Part shown: in pieces, positions 37,191 through 49,672 of the stretch
How the letters are laid out: every line of letters begins with the position of its first letter
Numbering within the stretch: position 1 is the stretch's first letter
From: Escallonia rubra
Lineage: Eukaryota > Streptophyta > Magnoliopsida > Escalloniales > Escalloniaceae
Reading direction: 5' to 3'
Assembly: GCA_033065855.1 (NCBI GenBank)
Contig: JAVXUO010001035.1
Location: 154,317-218,316, forward strand
Length of the DNA stretch: 64,000 nucleotides
The notes under the pieces: generated by a model
Databases searched by the model: none
The model's input: the letters and a program-made list of their open reading frames with translations, nothing else
What the model was told of the DNA's origin: nothing
Translations under genes and position numbers: made by a program

Positions 37191-37334
37191 GTTGATTTGT
37201 TCTGTTGAAGTGAAAATTGAATGAGCAAAGAGAAAGTTGAAAGAAGTGGCAGAGATTAGATAGGAGTAGAATAGTATTTGACCACCGCTGAGCTGAGAGG
37301 CTCTGAGATTCCCGAGAAGAGGAGTGGCTAACCA

Positions 37335-37440
37335 TTATTTATATATGCACACACTTGGGGCTAGGGTTTTGCTGTGATGTCTGTTGGGCCGGCTGGCGGC
37401 TTCTGACTTCTTAACTCTTAAGGTTGCCTTCGGCCCACCA
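37335..37440 (-). promoter_or_regulatory. Promoter of the single snoRNA gene (TATA, telo box, site II)
   Basis: On the minus strand, TATATAAAT (plus 37337-37345), a telo-box core AAAACCCTAG (plus 37361-37370) and two site II-type GGCCCA/TGGGCC motifs (plus 37385-37390 and 37432-37437) repeat the layout of the cluster promoter at 23.67-23.85 kb. TATA lies about 147 bases upstream of the snoRNA. No protein frame follows. Confidence 0.7.
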
Positions 37441-37558
37441 TTTTAAGCCCGACCTACTAGGGAAATTCTGATGAGAAGCCATGAATAACGAGAAAGGCCC
37501 TTGGGCGAATCCATTAACGGAGTAAATACAAGTTTCATCTTCTTTTCGAACTACTTAT

Positions 37559-37981
37559 GTAGCGTTTGAAATCACTTTCAATTTTAATTTTTTAAAAAAT
37601 AAAAACTAAAAAACTAAACTGGTTTTAGTTTTTATAAAAACAAATGAGTGTTTGATTATCCAATTTTTATTTTGAATTTTTCTCTTTTGGGTATTTGATT
37701 AACCAGTTTTTATTTTGAGTTTTTTCTTTGGTGGTGGTTGCGGTGATGGGGCGTGGCGGTGGCTGGCCAGCCACCGGTGGCGGGCGGTGGCGGTAGGGGG
37801 TGGTCTCAAAATAAAAACAAAAACTCCAAAATGAGAGTTTTAAAAAATAGTCGTGTTTTAAAAATTAGTTTTCAAAATTGAAGGAAAAAAAAAAACGAAA
37901 ACTGGGTGTCAAACGCGTTTTTTTTTCTTATTTATAAAACTAGAGAAAAAACTGAAAATAAAAACGTTTTCAAACAAAGCC
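37559..37981. mobile_element. Non-autonomous TIR element (MITE), copy 2
   Basis: The left end GTAGCGTTTGAAATCACTT and the right end AACGTTTTCAAACAAAGCC are imperfect inverted repeats related to those at 14130-14506. The GGTGGC-rich centre is also shared, in the opposite orientation. No coding capacity. Confidence 0.6.
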
Positions 37982-40056
37982 AATCCAGATTTTTTAACCA
38001 GGAGAAGTTTTCTGTATAATTTTCTAGTGTTTGCATTTTGAATCCACTAATGTTATATCGTGTGAAACCTTAATTTGACTAGGCTAACCCCAACCATAAC
38101 CAAACCGCCTCCACCCCACGCTAACCACTTCCCCAAAGCTCTTCAGCTTTGTGAAATACGCCTTGTCCACAACACCACCCATCACCACCACCGTAGACAT
38201 ACCAACCACCGACAACGACAACAAACATCTAACTACGAGATGCCATGCCAACCATCAGTCAACAGACACAACCACCCCCACTTCCATCACCAACCAAGAA
38301 ACACCGTCAGTCCGTCACCACCAACACCTATCACCACCACCATTACAACCAAACCCCCCAAACACTAAGCCATTCACCACTACCTCATTTCCTCATCTGG
38401 CACCACTACCACCGTTGTTGTTGCCTTTGCCTTCCTCGGTTGTCCACCCCAACCTCAAAAATCGCACTTGAATGCAAGCAAAAAATGGATGCAAGTGAGC
38501 CGAAGGAGCACTAAGAACACACGATAACTTCAAAGGGATGTCTTTCCATCGGTCAGAGTAACCCCCTCCCCCCCATGCCCGCCCTCCTCCTTTATTTCCT
38601 TCCCTCCCTCCTGACTCATTTCCTTCTAAGCCATAGTTATGAGAGGTCGGGTTTTTGTATCCAATTCAGTCAGCGTAGTTGCTAGTGCTGTTTTTAGCGT
38701 TATTTAATAGGGATTGAATCCACCAAATCCGTAGAAGACGATGAAAGGATCCTTAGATCTAGAGCCTGCAGCGTCTTTGCTCAGTCTAATCAAGCAAAGT
38801 GTCGGTCCCCTCCGATGATTGAATCTGCGTGCATTCTTTTTCCGATAATTAGTGAGAGGTAGTTGTAAATTTGGAATTTGCCATGTCGATCTTAGAAAAC
38901 TTTCTGGCGATCTTAAGCTGATTCTTTAATCACCTTCGGCGATCGAAGGCACGGGAGCTGAAGGAGTCGTCGCCGGTGAAGTCGGCGATGGGGTGTATTC
39001 GGGTCGGGCTGTTGAAGTGTGTTGCGGGTTTAGTCGGTGATTCGGCCGAACTTAGCGGAGGGGGAAAAGGAGGCGAAGGGATTTGGTAATCCCGATTAGA
39101 TATGAGGTGTTGTAGGCGGTTAGGGTGGGAGGTGGTCTTGGTGGCGCTGTTTCTGTCGGCGGTGAAGGTGGGGATGGTATTTTGTTACAGAGTAGATAAC
39201 GGGGACTAGGATTACAGCATCATGTAACAGTCGCTAAATGTAATAGCGGCGAATCACTGCAGATAATTTGGTGGTTGTTTGGTTACATGCTTTCTGAAAG
39301 GTGTTGGGAGTTGTTGATCACGATCATCTCCTATACAGCACATGTGCTTTACCGAAAGTGTCGCTAAATATTTTTTAATGACAAAAAATTATCACTATAA
39401 ATTTTAATAACAACGACAAACACTTTTAATGATAATATTTGTCGCTAACTTATGTACAAGATCTTGATCCTGGAGTTATTTGGTTGCATATTTGTATCTT
39501 ACTATTTTGCCACTTTAGCAAAGGACTTATTTTGTTAATAATTTTTACAGAAAAAAAAAAGCAAAAGATTTAAAATGTTATGAAGTATTTGATGAAGGGC
39601 CGGCCTAATAAATATTAAAAAAAGGACTTAGTAGAATAAAGATACAGATTTAAAGGGTATACAAAAAATTATTCTTTTTAACCATATTAGAAAATTGTAA
39701 TGTATTTTATATAACAAAAGGAGAAAGAAAAAAAAAACTTCATAATTAGTTACTCCATTTCTTTTCTTAGTATTTGGTACCAGTTAAGTGAGTGATGGAT
39801 CTGTCATACTTGAATCAACAGTCTTTTCCAAAATTCACAGCTGTCACAGTGACATTGTTGGTGAGGCTATGTAACCACAGCTGTCTATCGTACAATACGT
39901 GTGCCAATCATTAAACAAATGACACCCCGAAAAACATGGTCACATAATAAGAATCATAATTATAACCTAAGAGCGAAAATTAAGGCAAAAATCTCTATTG
40001 AGAGCTCACTAACTAATATACATCTTAGATTCTGAATTAACCATCAATGAAATGAG
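37982..40056. other. Intergenic region, no gene supported
   Basis: A CCACC-rich low-complexity tract spans 38090-38460. The segment 38700-39180 is GC-richer and GGCGGTG-rich but has no coherent frame. Recurring GTCGCTAA and TTAGCGAC-type motifs lie at 39220-39450 and resemble CACTA-type subterminal repeats. Confidence 0.4.
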
Positions 40057-41487
40057 CTACTGTTTGTTGTCAATGGCGATACTGTGATTCGGTTTTGTGG
40101 CGGCAAAGGAGCTCTTCGTCTCTTTGACCTTAACCATCCTCCTCTTTTTGTTTTGGTTGGTAGCCATTCTCCTCTTCCTCGCCTCCGCAGCCATGAACCT
40201 GTTATCTGCAACGAGGACTCTGTTTACATCCAACGGCTGAGAAGGGTCCACAGCAAAAGTCTCCTCTGCGCGGACGTTGAGATCAGGAATGCCAGGTGGA
40301 CCAATCTGGTTGACCAGTCCAGGTGGGAAGAAGCCATACCCCCCTTGACCATATGGGTAGTCTTGGAATCTCCCTTGTAATTGTGATTCACAAGCACTGA
40401 TTAGTTGCTGTTGATGAAACATTGAGATTTGGTAATTTTGATCCAGTTGAATCCCAGGGTTCATGGTTCTGGCCATTTCCAATCTGGGGATTTCACTTCT
40501 TAGGCAAGAAGTTACCTGGTATAGAATAATAAAAGAGTTATTTAGCAAAAAAAAGATAAGAGACCCACACACACACACACAGAATATACTCATAATTCAT
40601 CAAAGTAACCAATACCTCTTCTTTTTTAGCTTTCAATGCCAAATTCAAAGCCTTTTGCTCGTCGTGGTATCTCTTAACAATCTCGACTTCCTGAACAAAT
40701 ATATCAAGAGAGGTGAAATTAGTGTTGTTCTAAGTCAATAATAGCACTAATATATATTTAAAGGAGTATCTAGGGAGAAGGGAAAAAACAAAAATAGAAG
40801 ATAATGTAGGACAAACACAGACTTTTGGCAAACTCACCCTTCTTAGCGAATCTCTGCGCTCGGTTAATCCATCAATAGTCTCCAGCAATTCCTCTTTAGT
40901 ATGCAACTGCAATAACCCACAGTATTAGTCAATGTAAAAACTCAATGATATGAAGGCATTTATTATTTCATGAATTCAAGTCCCAAACAGGGGAGATCTC
41001 AAATCCCAAAGATAAAGCACGAGAACTCAGTTTCAGATAGAAACCAGGTGTGAACACTCCACCAAAATCCGTTAAACATTCACAAAACACCAAAAGATTA
41101 GAACAGAGGAGCATAGGGATTTACTCTTTTCTTGGAATCTCTCTTGAGAGACTGGGAAGACTTGTCATCAGATTCACTCGGGGAGAAAGCAAGCGGAGTT
41201 GAAGGGCTAGTCGCTTCGGCCTTGACCTTGACCGTGAACTTGACTTTTCTCTCCGTCTCAGACGGTTGTTGCGGCGGCGGCGGCGGTGGCGATGACCGGT
41301 TACCGCATAAAGACGGTCTTGGAACAGCGGATTTCGAGTCAGATCTCTTCCTCTTACAACCCCAAGCAAAAGAACACCGATTGAGAGACTCCAATTGGGA
41401 GATTAAGTTGGGAAGATCCAGTATTATGCTCGCGATTTCAATCTCCTCTTCTTCGAAGAACGACCACAGTTTGCTGCTCTCTTCCAT
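40057..41487 (-). CDS. Unrecognised plant protein with coiled coil and basic C-terminus
   Basis: Four exons, in transcript order 41125-41487, 40838-40906, 40616-40690 and 40057-40515, all junctions phase 0, give 321 residues. Exon 1 is acidic at its start (EEEEIEIASIILDLPNLI) with a proline run near 70 and a KRKR-type basic cluster. Exons 2 and 3 form a likely coiled coil (LLETIDGLTERRDSLRR, then EVEIVKRYHDEQKALNLALK). Exon 4 holds GIPDLNV, resembling a DLN-type EAR repression motif, and basic clusters ARKRR and NKKRR that suggest nuclear import. I do not recognise the family. A nuclear regulatory role is only inferred. The start at 41487 is chosen because it follows the leader microsatellite. 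Confidence 0.8.
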
Positions 41488-41586
41488 TCTCTCGAGTTCA
41501 GTATCAAAAACCCATAAACAAAAGAAAATTGCAAGACCAAATATATTTTCAGAGGAACAGAGAGTACAGAGAAAAGAGTGGATTTT

Positions 41587-41589
<3 letters not shown>

Positions 41590-41626
<37 letters not shown>

Positions 41627-41636
41627 CAGAGAGAAA
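41590..41636 (-). repeat. GA/CT microsatellite in the 5' leader
   Basis: About 47 bases of GA repeat on the plus strand, roughly 100 bases upstream of the ATG at 41487. In the minus-strand transcript it is a CT-rich leader, common in plants. Confidence 0.85.
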
Positions 41637-41997
41637 GAGAGACTAGTGAGTTGCTTGGGGTAGAGAGCGGGTTACCTAATAAGAGGAAGCAGTGTGGCTC
41701 TTGCCACGTGTCACGCAAAGAGAGATGGAGGGTTGTCTTAGGGTTTATGCATGTTTAACTGGACTCTATATCGTTTGCGAGTTGCACCCCGCGCCTGGGT
41801 GTCCACTGCGCAAGGATCTCGGGTATTTTAAACGCGCTTAAAAGCGCGTGAGGTGTACCTCCCTCTGCACCTTTTTTGGGGTAATTTTTCAGCGTTAATA
41901 GTGAAGGCAGAAGGACAAATTTTTGATTAATTTCCCTCAATTGTACCGTTTCTTGGGGAACAAGTAATTGAAGCTTAATGGAGTTTTACTTGGATAT

Positions 41998-42176
41998 GGA
42001 TCCCCTGCTGTAACCATGGGTTACAGCAGGGTGCTGTACCCAGCAATGTGAGAGGGGGAAGAAATAGAGGGGGAAGAGAGAAAGGGGAATGCAAACTATG
42101 GTTACTCTCTCTCTTCCCCCTCTATCATTGCTGGGTACAACACCCTACTGTAACCCATGGTTACAGTAGGGAATCC
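41998..42176. mobile_element. 179-bp hairpin MITE with palindromic ends
   Basis: The whole element is an inverted repeat. The left arm GGATCCCCTGCTGTAACC matches the complement of the right end, GGATTCCCTACTGTAACC, and similarity continues through TACCCAGCAATG and the AGAGGGGGAAGA tract (arms of about 70 bases). Each arm also holds its own palindrome, CTGCTGTAACC/GGTTACAGCAG at 42005-42029 and CTACTGTAACC/GGTTACAGTAG at 42145-42169. No target duplication was found. Confidence 0.8.
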
Positions 42177-45100
42177 CAATCCGTTTTACTTGTTTTTCCT
42201 CTGGAATTTAGGAGAAAGGATTGCAATTCACTATGATTTTTCAACTCTAAAAAAATTGTGTCACTAAAAATGTATATATAAAGCTTTTACTGACCCGTAC
42301 GAAGTATAAACATAAAAAATAGGTTCTAGTTATCAGTTCTTTTTGAGAAAACGAAAAAAAACCAAAGAGGTACAGTAATGATCAGGAATGATCCGGTCAT
42401 ACATTTGACTGCGAAAAGAAGTTTCTTTTCGTGCCTACTTAACTTTTAATGACTAAAAAAATACTTCTATGTGGGGGATTCATCTCGGTGTGTAATTGTC
42501 TCCAAGGATAAATTACCCTTGTGAATATCAAGGCTCCCAGAGGCTCTAGGGGGTAACATGGTCCGATGGATACGAGGCTTATTATCGGGCCTTGGATCGG
42601 AAAATAAGAGTTCTCTTATTGCAGATCGAGGTTTCTGAAAAATAATTGCAAACCAGCAATTCCCGAACAGTGCTTCTTGAAATTTGTTCAATGCACTTTA
42701 AATAAATAAGAGTTTTCTATGCCAATTTACCTCATTCTCTTATTGCTTATTCTACTAAATAAACTGCAAAAACGAAAGGAATTATGATATGAGTCCTACT
42801 AGCATCTGTTCCAGCTGCTCTTCATCAGGACACCTCCCCATCTCCTTCACCCAATCTGAGAAGTTGAGAGCCTGCATTTGTTGAGTATGAAGGGCAAAAT
42901 AATTGAATCCCAGTCGCGTGGCAATGGCTTACAAATAGAAATGAACAACGTATTTCGACGCTTCCAATGAGCCACGTCATTGTGAGATTTAACTTTTGGC
43001 ACCACATTTCCTTTTATACAAAAGTAACTCATAATCGATTACTTGGTCTATGATCCTTTGATGCTGGTCTCAAGCTCTCTCAATGGGAATAAAACTCTAC
43101 ATTTTTTTTTTAAAACTCGGACATTAAGGGGAATTCCGAGTCAGCTTGTTCTATAAGCGATATGAAGTCCTACGATTCATTTTTAGGCGCACCCTCCGCG
43201 TCTGTCTGGTGCATTAAAAAAACTTAAAATCAAAAAAGGAAACAAATTTCCTTGACCATTAAACCATCTAGGGATATTGACGGGAATAAAACTCAAATTA
43301 ACCTTTATGTCTCGAAGAGTTGGGCTTAAACTAATCCCATATCATCTCCAATATTTTTACATTCTTGAATTTATGATCTGTACTTATATTTTTTTGTGCA
43401 ATCTTGAGTTTACAATTTGCTTTGTAAATCAAGGACAATATGTGAAATTTTCATTTTTGACATTTTTTTAGTTTAAGCTTGAATAATTGTCTTTCTCTCA
43501 AGATAGTATACTATTTATGAAACCTAAAATTTTAGTTTCAATTATCTTCACGTGTTTTTTTCGCCTTCTTTAGAAATTGCAATATCTAGTCTGATTGAGG
43601 AAATGATTTAAACCTAAGTAATTATCTCCTTAGTTGAATTTCTTTACCATCCATTTATATCTCTCCATAAATATCACTTTCCTCTTTTTTGCGTTTCTTT
43701 ATGGCCAGTCTAACTTCAGAAAGGATTTAAAAAATTATAGACTCACTAATCCTATTTAAAATTCCAAATCATTTCTCACTATCAAATAGTAGGTTGACCT
43801 TATCCGCCCTTACTCAGAGACTATCTCCTTTTATAAATTTAGAATTGTAAAATATAATTTTCAAAAATCATACACCTACTGATGCTATTTAAGTCCCAAA
43901 ATGATCTGTCACAATTTGATAGTAAGTTGACGATATCCTCACTTGAAATAATCTTATTTTGCTAATTTGAAGTTTGACCATTATCTCTTTGGTTAGTCTA
44001 TCTCTCTATACCAAATTCCTTAACTCTTTTATTTTATCATTAGGATTTATTTAATAGAGTATACATTTCTTTCCATTTCAACGAAACCAATCCTTAAATT
44101 TCCTAAAATTTTGCCCCGTATTTGCACATCCAATTAAAGAGCCCATTTGGAAGTGATTCTACAAAGCAGATTTTAATTGAAATCTTAATTAGTTTTAATC
44201 ATACTTACTTTACTTTAAGCACAATCAGGTGTTTGATAAAAGTAGTTGCAAAGTAGCTTAAAGCTATAAAAAGTGTTTGGATAAAAAGTGCTTAAATCAG
44301 TTCTAATATGACAAAATGACCATAGAAGGCACTTAATAAATAAATTTTTAATATATGGTTAATAAAGTAATGTTAACATAACTTTTTAATAAGACCTTTC
44401 ATTACTTGAACTAAGTTTCACTTATTTTAATTGTAATAATGTATTTTCACGTTTTCTCAAATTTATAGTTGTAGATCTATTTGTTTGTTGTTTCATATAT
44501 GACTAGATTTTTTATGAAAGCTTTACCCATCTTAACTCATGTTTTTCTTGACCATTTAGGTTAAATCTACTCCCCTCTACTTGGTGCTTCATAATCCATT
44601 ATCTTTTTTGAAATTTTTGTAAAAGCTTAGCATTTTTGTTTTGTTGTATATCTGTTAAAGCATTAAACCCCTACATCAAATTAGCTTTTATGGTTAGCTG
44701 TACATGTTCTCTTTATACAAGGTTATTGCTTTATTTTTTTTTTAATTTGCATCTATTCGTCGTAATTTCTTCTTGTGGGATCAATACTGATTTTGTGACT
44801 CACAAGGCCCTCTCCACTTTTTTATTCCTCTGTTGTGCCTATATATTTTGTTGATAGATTTTACTGCAATGTTCGTGGTTCTTCCTCATTGTAATTGTCA
44901 TTTTCTCATAGTTAGATGTTTTTGGATTTTACTCTATATATTATGCCAGATTTTTCATCATCGAATTATCAATTTCAATTAGTTGTTGCATTAAGTTTTA
45001 TTTTTAGATATTTGTTTTTGGCGACCATTGTATGCATTCCATCAATACCTGCATTTCTTTGTGTTCCATTATTTGTTTCATCGATTTACATCAACTTTCT

Positions 45101-46130
45101 TATGAGAATGTATAAGGGTTGCTTGGGCACTTGCAGTAATTGTAAAATTTAGTTAGAAGTTAGGTTATAAGATTTTACTGTAAGGTACATGTATTCTTGC
45201 AAAGGAAATACCTTAATGTAGTCACTCTTATTTTTTTGAACTTTGTAATGGATAAAAGTATATGCATCATATTCTTCACGAGGAGACGAATTTTACTTTG
45301 CCACTCTACATTCGACTTTTATACCATTTCGGCTTTTTAATATTGTTTGTGACTCATTTGTTGCAGAATAAATGCAAGTGTTGTGATCATATTTTTAAGT
45401 GCTTTTATAATAGAAAGTGAAACTAAGAAGTTGACTCATGATACATATTTAATTAATTATCTCAAACAAACTTTGTTACCGTACATTCTATTACTTAACT
45501 TTATTTGATCATGAGTGCTTCTGTGTGTAACGCATGATGTCAAAACTAGTAACAGTACTAAAATGAAATTGATTCGAATAGATGTCCACCTTCTCAAGAA
45601 TCAGTACGCATAGAATATGGTGTCAAAACTGTGTGTAACGCATCGACGTACCACCACAGTTGCCAATCTACCGCCATCTCCAGTTCTTCACCACCGGCAA
45701 TGCCGGACGACTGCCACCGCAACCGACCATCTTGACCTATATGGTCATGATGTAACCCGTCTTTAGTATTAATGGCATGGTTCTTACCACTTTTCCTTAA
45801 AAAAAAAAAAAAAAAAGACAGTTTCTCTAAGAGAAACCAATTAAAGTTGAACCCAGGGCTCCCAAAGCTTCAGTCTTCTAGCCAAAGCAAATTGTTGCTC
45901 AAAACCTGAATTGTGACAAAAATAGTCAAATATCCATCCATTTTGTACTTGCAAATAGAGCATTCAGGGTTCAAAACCCGAAAATATTTGATCATACCCA
46001 TAGCGTGCTGCAAAGTTTATAAATCGAACGTAGCAATCCATAGAATTATTCCCAATCCAAAAGAATGTGACAGTACATATTTAATTGTAAGCTTTTGTGG
46101 GGCTCCCTTTGATTAATTTTGGGTCAAAAC
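42177..46130. other. AT-rich intergenic region, no gene supported
   Basis: About 4 kb of AT-rich sequence. A patch at 42470-42690 has an open minus-strand frame with a repeat-like look but no recognised domain. The segment starting near 44140 (GCCCATTTGGAAGTG, then AAGTGTTTGGATAAAAAGTG) resembles one end of a hAT-like MITE. An A-run lies at 45801-45818. Confidence 0.4.
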
Positions 46131-46330
46131 CCAACTTTTTTTGGGCTCAAAACTATGATGATCAAAGTGCATGGGCTTAATATACTGGGCTTCGTGCACC
46201 TCTGTGATTTTAACTTTTGAGAGAGGTAACTGAACTTTATAGTGTGTGTAATGTGAATGGCCCAAACCAATAGTGCTAGTGGGTAGGTTACAGGCCAGTC
46301 CATAGCCTCTCAATATATACTCCATTCCCC
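46131..46330 (+). promoter_or_regulatory. Promoter-like segment abutting a TIR element
   Basis: Several TGGGCT/TGGGCC-type site II motifs occur at 46139-46265, on both strands. They are followed by TATATA near 46314-46319. The expected start would fall at or just before the TIR element at 46352, and no gene follows. It may be an orphaned promoter or chance. Confidence 0.35.
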
Positions 46331-46351
46331 CAGAAGGTGAAGTATGAAAAA

Positions 46352-47346
46352 GGACAAATTACACAAATATCCCTGAGGTTAGGGTGTAATTATAGTCAAG
46401 GACACAAAGTTTTAAAATGTAACATTCCGTGACCAAACACTTTTAAAATGTATCAGCCGTGTCCATCCGTTAGGGTTCCGTCCAAAAAGTGTATTTTTTA
46501 AATAATGTCAGCAATACGTATTTTTTAAATGACGATACTACCCCTTGTACTGTATATACTGAATATTTTTAAAATTTTTAATCTTTGATTTCAGCCTTAA
46601 TTTAAAGATTAGGGTTTTAAAACCCTAAAATTAATTTGTTCCCTATTTAAAAATTTCTCAATTAGCAGTCAATTTCATCAAAATTAAAAATTTCTCAAGT
46701 CACAGTGTATCACCTTGCAAATTTGCAAATTAAGATTTTGTTTAAACCCTAATTTGCAAATTGGGGTTTTGTTTGCAATCCCCACCAAAGCGGCCGCGCC
46801 GCCGCCATCGCCGGCGCCAACTCCCGACAATCCAAACCTAATCACCTGCCTCCACCACACTGAACTAGGCCTCATTGCCCTCACCTGGTCCTGCAACCTC
46901 TTCGGCGACATCGGCTACTGTCGAATATCTTTGCTGCGGGCGGTGCGGCGTTGCGGTGTCGGGGAAGGGGAGGGTGGGGGCGGCGACGGGAAGGGGAAGG
47001 GGGAGGGTGGGTGTGGCGACGGGGAGGCAGATCGCGAAGGGGTGCTGCGGGGAGTTTGAGACAGAAATGGGGTTGGGGTCGGGGGGAGGGGGGGTGGTGT
47101 TGAAGAAGAGTAATAGCATTAATGACATTAAAAATAAGATGAAGAATAACGACATTAATGGAAGAAGATGAAATAATGTCATTAAAAAAAATAAGATTCC
47201 AGCTTAGGGGGCAATATAGTCTTTTCATTAAACCCGTTAGGATTTTTAAGATTCCGTTTGGTCAACGGACATAGGTATAATTTGTCCAAATTATTGTCCT
47301 CGCCTGTAATTATACCCTAACATCAGGGATATAAGTGTAATTTCCC
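46352..47346. mobile_element. Non-autonomous Mutator-like TIR element, about 1 kb
   Basis: The ends are inverted repeats. The left reads GGACAAATTACACAAATATC and the right, reverse-complemented, reads GGGAAATTACACTTATATCC. Both continue through CCCTGAGGTTAGGG-type sequence for about 60 bases, then more weakly to about 130 bases. The interior is GC-rich (46790-47090) with open frames of biased composition but no transposase. The A-rich flanks obscure any 9-bp target duplication. Confidence 0.72.
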
Positions 47347-47559
47347 TAAAAAAAATAGAGTGCGAAGGAGCAGAAAGATGGAGAGAGCTTAAGGTGGTGA
47401 AAAGCTTGGTCGTGAGGCTCACTTGGAGAAATTCGGAAGTCGTGATTCGTGTGAACAAGGTCAGACTTGATCATATAGACTAACATGCAGTCAGATCAGT
47501 AGATAAAATATAAAGAAGATGAATTCCATGCAAAAGATGAGGCAGAATAAAATGACAAT
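47347..47559. other. Short gap, nothing recognised
   Basis: About 200 bases between the TIR element and the Copia fossil, with no feature seen. Confidence 0.4.
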
Positions 47560-48160
47560 CAATCTCGATATGTTTAGTGCACTTGTAAAGTACCTAAATG
47601 GCACTTGCATTGTCATAATAAAGAGGTGTGCTAGTGGGGGAATAGATGCCCATGTCTCAAAGTAACAACTAAGCCAAATAAGTTCGGAAGTAGTATCTCT
47701 AAGAGCCCGAGATTCAGCTTTGGTGCTAGGGCGAGCAAGTACATGCTATTTTTTGCTAGCCAAGAGATAAGTGATTCACCAAGAAACAAACAATACCCAG
47801 TTGTTGAGCGTCGGTCTATTAGGTCACCGGTCCAATCAGCATCAGATCGAGTACACATGCAATGTCAATGAAGAAGTCGAAGGAAAATGCAGGCCAAGAA
47901 ACACAGTTCCTTTGGGACATATTTGAAGATGTAAAGTACGCCAGACTAATGCGTAGACCAAAGAGCTGCCAAAGTTGACTCACTAAGTGAGAGGCATGAG
48001 AAATATTTGGACGAGTGACTGTCAAATAAACAAGGCTACCAACCTAACTCCCAGTAGAGAGTAGCATTCGCAAGAGGTATTCCTTCGCTGGCACGATGCT
48101 TATAATGAGGAAACTTCAAGTCCTGTTTATAATGAAAAGATCAAATTTCTGACAAAGTTA
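47560..48160 (-). mobile_element. Ty1/Copia retrotransposon fossil, pol fragment
   Basis: The minus strand carries recognisable Copia pol C-terminal sequence, including SDADWTGDLIDRRSTTGYC of the RNase H region and TVTRPNISHASHLVSQ of the preceding segment. The two parts are in the family's normal order. The copy is broken in several places, lacks LTRs and other domains here, and looks old. Confidence 0.8.
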
Positions 48161-48935
48161 ACTGCCAAGTGTTACAGACCCAAGTGTAGATATAGAAGTA
48201 TAAACTTTACCTCCACTTAGGTTATTGTATTAAGAGATTTGTGCAACCTGATGCGCTCGGTTGCTACGTACCTAATTGTCTTGTCAAAACTTGTGGGGTT
48301 TCGTCTCAGACCCCTGCTTGTTTGTTTTGTATCCAAGTTTCAAAGTCTCTCACCAAATCTGCACATGCATGTTGTTGCTTTGAAAAAAGATAGCATGGAA
48401 CAGAGGAAAAACAATGAAAATTCTTATAAAAAATCAACTCTAATAATGAAAATTCTAAGACCCTCTAGAGCGTACATAACATTTCCACCGTCAATATGGC
48501 TAGCATATAGTGTGTAGGGATGCTGCAACGATAATATATATACACTCTTGTTGGAAGGAGAAAAGTGGAAGTTGTTTTGATGAAACCTTTGGAGTCCACG
48601 TTACCCTTTTCATCATTTTACATGAACTAGTATCATTCATCACTTAAAAAGTGCAACAATAATAAATAAATATTACATTTTTTCCCTACTAGAAACAACG
48701 TGAAACAAGAACCCACAATCCCATACGTAAAAACACAAAAGGAAGATCAATAATCCTTTGTTTGTCCAGAATAATATGCATGATTAACTAGTCACTTATT
48801 TGATCGCTTTACCACCAAATACATGGTTAACTAGTCACTTATTTTACACATTGCACAACAGCTAGTTTAATTAAATTAGTTCACAAAAACACAAACGGAA
48901 GTGACTTTAAGTGATGAGGTGCAATACAATGCTTT
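48161..48935. other. Intergenic region, no gene supported
   Basis: AT-rich sequence. GGTTAACTAGTCACTTATTT-like words occur twice near 48784 and 48826, a small local duplication. Confidence 0.4.
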
Positions 48936-49110
48936 TTTTTTTTTTTTTGTAATAAGAGAATTGTATTGATAAAAAGAATGTAGCGATACTAGTCATAAGA
49001 AGTGGAGCCTCATGGCCTTACAGAAAAACGAGAAAGAGCAAATAGCCTTCGCCCTATTATATGTCAATCAGTCACTATGGTTCCTGAAAGCCCTACTGAC
49101 TGAAAGGCCC
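48936..49110 (-). mobile_element. LINE 3' tail fragment
   Basis: A T run at 48931-48948 followed by sequence whose complement reads TTTTTATCAATACAATTCTC before the A-tail looks like the 3' end of a minus-strand LINE or SINE insertion. The upstream limit is not defined and no coding part is preserved. Confidence 0.45.
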
Positions 49111-49672
49111 TAGTCTTCGCTACTTCAGAATGTTTTTCTTGGATTATTCGAGGGCTAGATCAAACATCGTCTTGATCCTGCGGCCTGAAAATGCCTACTA
49201 TTTATCACTTTACCAAGAAGTTAATTCTACTTCGAAACTTATATTTGAGCTCACTTTTAGTTTTGGTGACAATACACAGGAACAGCTTCAAGACTTTAGG
49301 CGCAAAAAGGGAGTTCAAATATCACTTTTCGAGCTCACCCTCCCGAATTTGTACCTCATAAATCTAAATGGTTTATCTCTACCAAGACTCGAAATGCACG
49401 TCATACAGGCTCCAGGCTTAACGAGGTTAAAATTGCAAACGAATCAATCTTCATAAAAGGGCCATTACTACCACTACAAAAATCAGGCTACAAATGCCCT
49501 CTGTTCAGCCGGCCCTTGATTAGGCATGTTAGAGATCAGGGAATTAGAATTAGATATAGGACCTACGCATCAAGTCTACCAACCGAGATATTACTCTCTA
49601 CAACAGTAACATGACATTACTCAAACAGAGGTGGTGGAAAGCAAATTAGCAAGTGAATGCTTGATGTCAAAA
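49111..49672. other. 3' flank of the lysine-rich gene
   Basis: No gene is seen. CACTACAAAAATC at 49472-49484 matches the terminal consensus of CACTA transposons, but no partner end was found. Confidence 0.35.

Noticed and set aside
38075-38514. Histidine/proline/threonine-rich proteins in a CCACC tract
   Set aside because: All three frames are open because of low-complexity repeats, a sign of composition and not of coding.
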